This document shows positions 1-5,100 of a DNA stretch of 6,556 nt, one piece after another. A model generated the notes under the pieces. That model ran no database searches, had not been told where the DNA came from, and saw nothing but the letters and a program-made list of their open reading frames with translations. Origin of the DNA: Gammaproteobacteria bacterium (lineage in GTDB: Bacteria > Pseudomonadota > Gammaproteobacteria > Steroidobacterales > GCA-2729495); contig JAHDYN010000045.1 of NCBI GenBank assembly GCA_023383735.1, positions 1,146 to 7,701 on the forward strand. Direction: 5' to 3'. Position numbers and translations under genes: made by a program. Each line of letters starts with the position of its first letter. Position 1 is the stretch's first letter.

Positions 1-914
1 TGATGAAGACCGAGATCGCGCCCGGACTGCAGAGCAATGAATCGCCGACCGTCGAGGCACCGGCCGGCAGCGATTTTTCACCGACGATGGAAACGCCGAC
101 CGTCGAGTTCCGGGGTCCGGATGCGCCCACGGTGGAAACCCCCACCCTGGAGACGCCGGCCGCCGGCACCATGGAGACGCCGACGATCGAGAGCACCGCG
201 CTGACGGGTTCCGGCAGGCAGCTGGCCGACCTCGAAGGCCACGACCATACAGAAGAGATCAATGTCGAGGATCTTGGTCTTGATCTGACCGGGCTCGACG
301 TGGCGGCGGGCGACATGGGCACGGGCCTGCACTCGGCCATCGATGACAGCGCACTCGACGACGGCGACGGCGACGGCGACGGAGACGACAGCGAGATATT
401 CGATATCGGCGATGTCGATGCCGACGTCGATGAAGACCTGTCCGACCTGTTGCAAAGCCTGGAAGGTGACGCAACCTCGGAGATGCGCAGCGTATCGCTC
501 GACGAGGGTACGCTCGATCTGCCGGAAATCGGTACGGCAATGGAGAAGAGTGCCGCGAGTCGTGATGCGGGCAGCCAGGCGCCCGGCATCGACGATACGG
601 CCGAGCAGCCACGCGGTGGTTTTGCAGACAACGCGCTGGGCGAACAGTCGGGCGAACTCAGCCAGGTGGACTTCGATATCGGCGATGGCGACGTCGAAGA
701 TGCCGAACCGACTTCGGTGGTCACGCCTGGTCCGGGTCGCCGCCCCGAAGGGCCGACCATGACCGAGGTCGGCACCAAGCTGGATCTGGCCAGGGCCTAT
801 GTCGACATGGGCGATCCGGACGGCGCCCGCAGCATCCTCAACGAGGTCCTTGAGGAGGGTGACCCGGCCCAGCAGCAGGAAGCGCGCAAACTCCTGGACG
901 AACTGGCCGACTGA
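1..914 (+). CDS. fimV: FimV, C-terminal part (5' end outside window)
   Basis: This is the 3' portion of a FimV/HubP-family protein, an inner-membrane polar hub that in relatives supports type IV pilus assembly, twitching and polar protein placement. The reading frame is open from the first base, and the first in-frame ATG at 3 is unlikely to be the true start. The usual N-terminal signal, LysM domain and membrane helix of the family must lie upstream. About 303 residues are visible. Residues 15-63 carry short Pro-Thr-(Val/Met/Leu/Ile)-Glu repeats. A long, strongly acidic, low-complexity region follows, with an Asp-Gly run near residues 119-129 and two copies of FDIGD. The last ~50 residues (from about 254; TKLDLARAYVDMGDPDGAR...) form the conserved FimV C-terminal TPR-like domain, which is the main basis for the call. 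It ends at TGA 912-914, 14 bases before truA, the same neighbour as in Pseudomonas. Family identity is firm; the exact role in this organism is inferred. Confidence 0.92.
   Translation, partial: MKTEIAPGLQSNESPTVEAPAGSDFSPTMETPTVEFRGPDAPTVETPTLETPAAGTMETPTIESTALTGSGRQLADLEGHDHTEEINVEDLGLDLTGLDVAAGDMGTGLHSAIDDSALDDGDGDGDGDDSEIFDIGDVDADVDEDLSDLLQSLEGDATSEMRSVSLDEGTLDLPEIGTAMEKSAASRDAGSQAPGIDDTAEQPRGGFADNALGEQSGELSQVDFDIGDGDVEDAEPTSVVTPGPGRRPEGPTMTEVGTKLDLARAYVDMGDPDGARSILNEVLEEGDPAQQQEARKLLDELAD
45..191 (+). repeat. Pro-Thr-x-Glu coding repeats in fimV
   Basis: Within fimV, short in-frame units encoding P-T-(V/M/L/I)-E recur at 45-56, 81-92, 96-107, 126-137, 141-152 and 180-191, with a shortened TME unit at 168-176. 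Several are joined by a single Thr, giving ETPT junctions. The amino acid pattern is better conserved than the DNA (PTVE is spelled differently at 126 than at 45 and 96). This suggests selection on the protein, or old rather than recent duplications. It is a low-complexity linker segment, and its function is not known from the sequence. Confidence 0.8.
360..389 (+). repeat. GACGGC hexamer tract in fimV
   Basis: Three perfect tandem GACGGC units (360-377) are followed by a near-copy, GACGGA, and GACGAC. They encode an alternating Asp-Gly run inside the acidic region of FimV. Because the unit is six bases, copy-number changes would keep the reading frame and only lengthen or shorten the acidic stretch. 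Confidence 0.8.
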
Positions 915-928
915 GCCCCAGTGCGTCC

Positions 929-1735
929 GTGATTGCCCAGCGTATTGCCGCCGGGATCGAGTATGACGGCAGCGGGTTCTTTGGCTGGCAGGTGCAGAGT
1001 CACGCCCGCAGTATCCAGTCCACGCTCAATGCCGCGATCAGTACCGTTGCAGACGAAGTCCTGACCACGGCAGCGGCGGGGCGCACCGATACCGGTGTGC
1101 ACGCCTGCGGGCAGGTCGTGCATTTTGATTCCGTGGCCGAGCGTTCCGAATATGCCTGGTTGCGAGGCATCAACAGCAACCTGCCCGCAGACATCGCGGT
1201 TCAGTGGGTGCGGGCCGTGCCGGGCGATTTTCATGCGCGATATTCAGCCCTGGCGCGCACCTATCGCTATGTGATTCTCAATCGTCCGGTACGTTCGGCG
1301 CTCGATCGCCACCGTGCCTGGCAGCTGCGGGCGCCGCTTGACGCCGTGCTGATGCAGCTGGCGGCCCGGCAACTCCTTGGTGAACATGACTTCTCGTCCT
1401 TCCGTGCCGCCGGTTGCCAGTCCAGAAGTGCCGTGCGCCGGATCGAAGCCCTGGAGGTTGTCCGGCATGGTGATTACGTGGTGATCGAAGTGCGGGCCAA
1501 CGGGTTTCTCTACCACATGGTGCGCAATATCGTCGGCTCGCTGGTTCGTGTGGGCAGCGGTGAGGCCGGGGCCGGCTGGATCGGCGAATTGCTTGCGATA
1601 AAGGACCGGCGTCTGGCTGCGCCGACCGCACCGTCGACGGGTCTCTTTCTGGCTGCCGTCCACTATCCGGATGAATTCGCTTTCCCGCCGCCGCCACCCC
1701 GGCCGGTCTGGTCTGCGGAATGGCGTGATCGATGA
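929..1735 (+). CDS. truA: tRNA pseudouridine(38-40) synthase TruA
   Basis: TruA converts uridines 38, 39 and 40 in the anticodon stem-loop of many tRNAs to pseudouridine, in the cytoplasm. The 268-residue protein has the family's usual length. The N-terminus (IAAGIEYDGSGFFGWQ, residues 6-21) matches the conserved TruA opening. The catalytic motif GRTDTGVHA is at 51-59 with the nucleophile Asp54, equivalent to Asp60 in E. coli. Tyr112 in RTYRY corresponds to E. coli Tyr118 in the active site. FLYHMVRNIVG near the C-terminal third is also characteristic. The start is GTG at 929: the conserved opening begins within a few residues of it. No clear Shine-Dalgarno sequence precedes it, so translation may be coupled to fimV, which ends 14 bases upstream. 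The C-terminus carries five consecutive prolines (residues 253-257). The next gene is accD, 24 bases on; the trpF often found between them in relatives is absent. Confidence 0.98.
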   Translation: MIAQRIAAGIEYDGSGFFGWQVQSHARSIQSTLNAAISTVADEVLTTAAAGRTDTGVHACGQVVHFDSVAERSEYAWLRGINSNLPADIAVQWVRAVPGDFHARYSALARTYRYVILNRPVRSALDRHRAWQLRAPLDAVLMQLAARQLLGEHDFSSFRAAGCQSRSAVRRIEALEVVRHGDYVVIEVRANGFLYHMVRNIVGSLVRVGSGEAGAGWIGELLAIKDRRLAAPTAPSTGLFLAAVHYPDEFAFPPPPPRPVWSAEWRDR

Positions 1736-1759
1736 TCCGGACTTGATTATGATTCGCAC

Positions 1760-2635
1760 ATGACCTGGTATGAAAAAGTCCTGCCCTCGCGGATCAAGAC
1801 CGAGCGGCGCACGCGTTCCGTGCCGGAAGGGCTCTGGATCAAGTGTCCACAATGCAGTGCGCAGCTGTACCGGGCGGAGCTGGAACGCAACCTCCACGTC
1901 TGCCCGAAGTGCAGTTTTCACATGCGCATTTTTGCCCGCGACAGGCTGGCTGTATTCCTTGATGCTGAATCCGGGCGGGAGATCGGGGAAAAGCTCACGC
2001 CGCAGGATCCGCTGCGCTTCAAGGACACCAAACCCTATCGGGCGCGCATCGTTCAGGCACAGAAGGACACCGGTGAGCGCGATGCGCTGGTCGCGATGTC
2101 GGGCCTCCTGAAGGGGCAGCCGATCGTGGCCTGTGCATTCGAATTCCGCTTCATGGGCGGGTCGATGGGTTCGGTGGTCGGCGAGAAATTCATGCGCGCG
2201 GCAAACTGGGCCCGTGAGCACCGGGCGCCGCTGGTCAGTTTCTCTGCCAGCGGCGGTGCACGCATGCAGGAGGCGCTCTATTCGCTGCTGCAGATGGCCA
2301 AGACCAGTGCTGCGCTGGCGTCGCTTGCAGATGCGCGGATTCCCTTTGTGTCCGTACTCACGGATCCGACCACCGGCGGCGTTTCGGCGAGCCTTGCCAT
2401 GCTGGGCGACATCAATATCGCCGAGCCCAATGCCCTGATCGGTTTCGCCGGCCCGCGCGTCATTCAGCAGACCGTGCGCGAAACGCTGCCCGAGGGGTTT
2501 CAGCGCAGCGAATTCCTGCTTGAGCACGGCGCTCTCGACATGATCGTCGATCGCCGGCAGATGCGTGACGAGATTGCCCAGCTGCTGGCCAAGCTGCTCA
2601 AACAGGCGCCGCCAGTCGTCGACCTGCCGGCCTGA
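1760..2635 (+). CDS. accD: Acetyl-CoA carboxylase carboxyltransferase subunit beta
   Basis: AccD pairs with AccA to form the cytoplasmic carboxyltransferase, which moves the carboxyl group from biotin on AccB to acetyl-CoA and so makes malonyl-CoA for fatty acid synthesis. The 291-residue product is slightly shorter than the 304-residue E. coli protein, with the difference at the variable C-terminal tail. The N-terminal zinc ribbon is intact, with Cys29, Cys32, Cys48 and Cys51. The crotonase-like carboxyltransferase core follows, with MGGSMGSVVG, FSASGGARMQEAL (about 161-173), TDPTTGGVSAS (201-211) and IGFAGPRVI. The ATG at 1760 gives the MTWYEK opening typical of the family, although no good Shine-Dalgarno sequence precedes it. 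The subunit-alpha gene is not in the window, as is usual in Gammaproteobacteria. folC starts 5 bases after the stop, implying co-transcription. E. coli AccD binds its own mRNA, but nothing in this sequence tests that here. Confidence 0.98.
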   Translation: MTWYEKVLPSRIKTERRTRSVPEGLWIKCPQCSAQLYRAELERNLHVCPKCSFHMRIFARDRLAVFLDAESGREIGEKLTPQDPLRFKDTKPYRARIVQAQKDTGERDALVAMSGLLKGQPIVACAFEFRFMGGSMGSVVGEKFMRAANWAREHRAPLVSFSASGGARMQEALYSLLQMAKTSAALASLADARIPFVSVLTDPTTGGVSASLAMLGDINIAEPNALIGFAGPRVIQQTVRETLPEGFQRSEFLLEHGALDMIVDRRQMRDEIAQLLAKLLKQAPPVVDLPA

Positions 2636-2640
2636 GGCTC

Positions 2641-3930
2641 GTGGTCAAACGCAGCCTTGCCGAGTGGCTCCAGTGGCAGGAGTCGCTGAGTCCGCATGCG
2701 ATCGAGCTGGGTCTGGAGCGGGTCCGGACCGTGCTGGATCGCCTCGACCTGCGCCCCCCGGCTGGGCGTGTCGTCAGCGTTGCCGGCACCAATGGCAAGG
2801 GCACCACCGTCAGCCTGTTGCAGGACATGCTGCTGGCAGCTGGTCGCCGTCCCGGTCTGTATACCTCGCCACACCTGGTGCACTACAACGAACGCATCCG
2901 TGTCGGCGGACAGCCGGTTCAGGAGGCAGACCTGGTGCAGGCTTTCGAGTCCGTCGAAGCAGCGCGGGGCGACGTGCCGCTGACCTACTTCGAGTTCGGC
3001 ACGCTGGCGGCCTTCATCTGTTTTGGCCGTGGTGATTGTGACAGCTGGATCCTGGAGGTCGGTCTGGGTGGTCGCCTCGATGCGGTCAATGTGCTGGCAC
3101 CGGACGTCGCGCTGATTACCACGATCGGGCTCGATCATCAGGACTGGCTGGGGGAGACCATCGAGGAAATCGCCGCCGAGAAGGCCGGGATCATGCGCGC
3201 CGGCAGCCCGGCTTTTTACGCCGATCAACCGGTGCCGGCGGCAATCCGCAGGCACGCGGCGGAGATCGGTGCACGGCTGGCCGTCGCCGGGGAAGACTAT
3301 TCGCACCAGATACACAGCAGTGCCGCCTCTGCGGATGTGCGCAGCTGGTCCTGGCAGGGCGCCACCGGGCGCATCACCGGCCTTGAGGCGCCACGACACT
3401 GGACCGCTGCGCAGTTCCGCAACGCGAGTCTGGTGCTGGCGGCGCTGTCGGTGCTGGAACCCGGGTTGCTCGACGATGTCGCGGTACTGAACGGGGTATT
3501 TGCCCGCTGCAAGCCGGATGGCCGCTTCCAGCAGCTGCGTGGTGCGGCACACGAGTGGATACTGGATGTCGCGCACAATCCGCAGGCTGCGGCCGTGCTG
3601 CGTGCGCAGCTGGAGACTTTGCCGGCAAGCAGCTCAACCACCATCGTGACCACTTTGCTGGCCGACAAGGCGGTCAGGCCGTTTGTCGTCGAGCTGGCAC
3701 CGGTTGCGACACGCTGGATCGTTGCCGGGATCGGGGATCCACGCGCCAGCACCAGCGAACGATTGCGCGCCGGCATGGCGGAAGCAGGCATCGATGCGGC
3801 CGACCATGCGGCGACGCCGGAAGCCGCTTTTGCCTTGGCCGAGCGCCTGACCCCGGCCGGGGGCCGCATCGTGGTGTGCGGTTCGTTCCGCATCGTGGCG
3901 CCAGCCTTGCAATGGCTTGGTCTATACTGA
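2641..3930 (+). CDS. folC: Bifunctional dihydrofolate synthase / folylpolyglutamate synthase
   Basis: FolC joins glutamate to dihydropteroate to make dihydrofolate, and later adds further glutamates to folates, using ATP, in the cytoplasm. The 429-residue product matches the usual length (about 420). It has the Mur-ligase-type architecture. The P-loop is GTNGKGTT at 49-56, followed by LYTSPHLVHYNERIR, the conserved folate/pterin-binding segment. LTYFEFGTLAAF and EVGLGGRLDAVN come next, then LDHQDWLG and the EKAGI motif with Lys181, equivalent to the modified lysine of E. coli FolC. DVAHNP is at 309-314 in the C-terminal glutamate-binding domain, and VCGSF is at 412-416. The start is GTG at 2641, 5 bases after the accD stop. 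The only purine-rich stretch (GAGG, 2634-2637) sits very close to it, so translational coupling to accD is likely. No missing key residue was noticed. Confidence 0.97.
   Translation: MVKRSLAEWLQWQESLSPHAIELGLERVRTVLDRLDLRPPAGRVVSVAGTNGKGTTVSLLQDMLLAAGRRPGLYTSPHLVHYNERIRVGGQPVQEADLVQAFESVEAARGDVPLTYFEFGTLAAFICFGRGDCDSWILEVGLGGRLDAVNVLAPDVALITTIGLDHQDWLGETIEEIAAEKAGIMRAGSPAFYADQPVPAAIRRHAAEIGARLAVAGEDYSHQIHSSAASADVRSWSWQGATGRITGLEAPRHWTAAQFRNASLVLAALSVLEPGLLDDVAVLNGVFARCKPDGRFQQLRGAAHEWILDVAHNPQAAAVLRAQLETLPASSSTTIVTTLLADKAVRPFVVELAPVATRWIVAGIGDPRASTSERLRAGMAEAGIDAADHAATPEAAFALAERLTPAGGRIVVCGSFRIVAPALQWLGLY
3896..3911 (+). promoter_or_regulatory. Sigma-54-like -24/-12 sequence (tentative)
   Basis: The 16 bases match the sigma-54 consensus TGGCACG-N4-TTGCW at 10 of 12 defined positions. 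GG (3897-3898) and GC (3909-3910) are present with exactly ten bases between them. It would start transcription near 3921, ahead of the SPOR gene at 3955. It lies within the last codons of folC (VAPALQ), so the bases are also constrained by protein coding. A match this good is expected by chance roughly once per two windows of this size, and no enhancer-binding site is identified, so this is only a candidate. Confidence 0.15.
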
Positions 3931-3954
3931 GCGCCTGCCTGGAAACCCTTTGTG

Positions 3955-4593
3955 ATGGACCGCCAGCTCGCTGAACGGATGGTTGGTGCCGCGTGTCTGC
4001 TCGCGGTTCTGGTTCTTGTCGTGCCCTCGATTCTGGATGGCAACCAGGAGCCCGGAAGTGCCGATCCGGAGTCCGTGTCCGGAGACGTCCCTGATCTGCG
4101 CACACACACCCTGACTCTGGACAGCGCTGCACGCGTACCGCCGGTTCCCAGGATGCGGGATACACAGGGCGAGGCTGCCGGCACCTTGCCGGATGAGCAA
4201 CTGCCTGCGGAGGAGGTATCGGCCCCCGTGGAGTTGCAGGAAGTCGCGCCCCCTGCGCCGGAACCGGAAGAAGAGCCGGCCGTCGTCTCGCCGCCGGCGA
4301 TCGACAAGGCCGCCTCCGACTCGTCTGCCTCGCCGGCAACAACCGCCGTGGCGCGCGCGACACCGGAAACGGGGCAGTGGTATGTGCAGCTGGGCAGTTT
4401 TTCCAGCAGCCAGAATGCCGAAGGCCTGGCAAAAAAACTCAAGGCTCGCGGCTTTGACGTGTCGATCCGGAAAAGCAGCAACGGCACGATGTCGCGTGTG
4501 CTCGTCGGGCCCCGTGGCGATCGCGATGCGGCCGTGGTGCTGGCCGGGAAACTCAAGGCCGAGGGTCTTGCCGGTCAGGTTACCCGGCTCTAG
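3955..4593 (+). CDS. dedD: SPOR domain protein (DedD-like), membrane anchored
   Basis: This is a small bitopic inner-membrane protein with a periplasmic SPOR domain. SPOR domains bind glycan strands stripped of stem peptides and gather at the division septum; E. coli DedD, in the same gene position, helps cell constriction. The product has 212 residues from ATG 3955. A short basic and acidic N-terminus is followed by one hydrophobic helix (about 9-27). A Pro/Glu/Ala/Ser-rich linker spans about 28-138. The SPOR domain spans about 140-212, opening with GQWYVQLGSF and containing SRVLVGP. A GTG directly before the ATG (3952) is an alternative start adding one residue. I prefer ATG because MDRQLAERMVG resembles DedD-family starts and GGAAA (3941-3945) is well spaced from it. 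The domain and position are clear. The linker is too divergent to prove orthology with E. coli DedD, so the symbol is by synteny. cvpA follows after 3 bases. Confidence 0.87.
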   Translation: MDRQLAERMVGAACLLAVLVLVVPSILDGNQEPGSADPESVSGDVPDLRTHTLTLDSAARVPPVPRMRDTQGEAAGTLPDEQLPAEEVSAPVELQEVAPPAPEPEEEPAVVSPPAIDKAASDSSASPATTAVARATPETGQWYVQLGSFSSSQNAEGLAKKLKARGFDVSIRKSSNGTMSRVLVGPRGDRDAAVVLAGKLKAEGLAGQVTRL

Positions 4594-4596
4594 TGC

Positions 4597-5100
4597 ATGA
4601 ACACGGTCGACTACATTCTCATCGTGCTGGTCGCCGTTTCGGGGCTGGTGGGCGTGCTGCGCGGCTTTATCCGCGAAGCGCTGTCGGTGCTGGTCTGGAT
4701 ATTGGCGGTGTGGGGCGCGGCCCGCTACGGCGGTCTGGTGGGGCCGCTGCTCGACGGATTTCTTCAGGAACCGGCGCTGCAACTCTGGGCGGGCCGCTCG
4801 CTGACCTTTGTCGGACTGCTGTTTGCCGGCAGCCTGCTTGGCTGGCTGGTGGGATACCTCATCCGCAACAGCGCCGTGACCGGAACTGACCGGGTGCTCG
4901 GGCTGCTGTTTGGCCTTGCTCGCGGGGTCATCGTGATCATTCTGGTGGTGCTGGTGCTGAAGCAGGGCGGTTTTGCCGCCGAATCTTGGTGGCAGGGGTC
5001 CAAGCTGATACCGTATGCCGCCGCTGCCGGCGAGGAGTTCTGGGGAATGGCCGGACAGCAGGTCAAGGGTCTGGGCGAACAGGCAGGAGTCTGGTTCTAG
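4597..5100 (+). CDS. cvpA: CvpA family inner-membrane protein
   Basis: CvpA was named for its requirement in colicin V production in E. coli. It is a multi-pass inner-membrane protein commonly encoded just before purF, and its biochemical function is not well established. The 167 residues match the E. coli length (162). Four hydrophobic segments are visible, at about 6-21, 28-43, 68-88 and 101-121. The family signatures are present: VDYIL at the start, RGFIREALS at 22-30 between helices 1 and 2, and GTDRVLG at 96-102 before helix 4. The LIPYA segment near the C-terminus also matches the family. The ATG at 4597 lies 3 bases after the SPOR gene stop and has no strong ribosome binding site, which suggests coupling. 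The TAG stop shares its last base with the purF start. No sequence resembling the E. coli PurR operator was seen ahead of it. Confidence 0.95.
   Translation: MNTVDYILIVLVAVSGLVGVLRGFIREALSVLVWILAVWGAARYGGLVGPLLDGFLQEPALQLWAGRSLTFVGLLFAGSLLGWLVGYLIRNSAVTGTDRVLGLLFGLARGVIVIILVVLVLKQGGFAAESWWQGSKLIPYAAAAGEEFWGMAGQQVKGLGEQAGVWF
5085..5089 (+). promoter_or_regulatory. Ribosome binding site for purF
   Basis: AGGAG lies inside the 3' end of cvpA, ten bases before the GTG at 5100. It is the clearest Shine-Dalgarno sequence at any gene start in the window. It supports the GTG start that puts the essential cysteine at residue 2. Confidence 0.7.

Noticed and set aside
3..5. ATG at position 3 as the start of the first gene
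   Set aside because: The protein from here begins in low-complexity linker and lacks the N-terminal signal, LysM and membrane parts of FimV, so the frame almost certainly continues upstream of the window.
1748..1753. TATGAT, a -10-like hexamer just before accD
   Set aside because: There is no -35 element at a suitable distance, no correctly placed extended -10 TG, and the predicted start would fall at or inside the accD start codon.
1244..2527. Long open frame on the - strand (427 codons) opposite truA and accD
   Set aside because: It lies antisense to two clearly recognised genes, its translation shows no recognisable family, and long antisense frames are common in GC-rich coding DNA.
3923..3928. 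TATACT, a -10-like hexamer at the folC stop
   Set aside because: No acceptable -35 hexamer lies 15-18 bases upstream, and the bases encode the last residues of FolC.
2500..4556. Two overlapping long - strand open frames (2500-3576 and 3297-4556) opposite folC and the SPOR gene
   Set aside because: Both are composition-driven shadows of well-supported + strand genes, and their products are low-complexity with no visible domain.
4594..4596. Possible PurR operator before cvpA-purF as in E. coli
   Set aside because: The gap is only 3 bases, and no sequence like the E. coli operator was seen in the flanking coding DNA.
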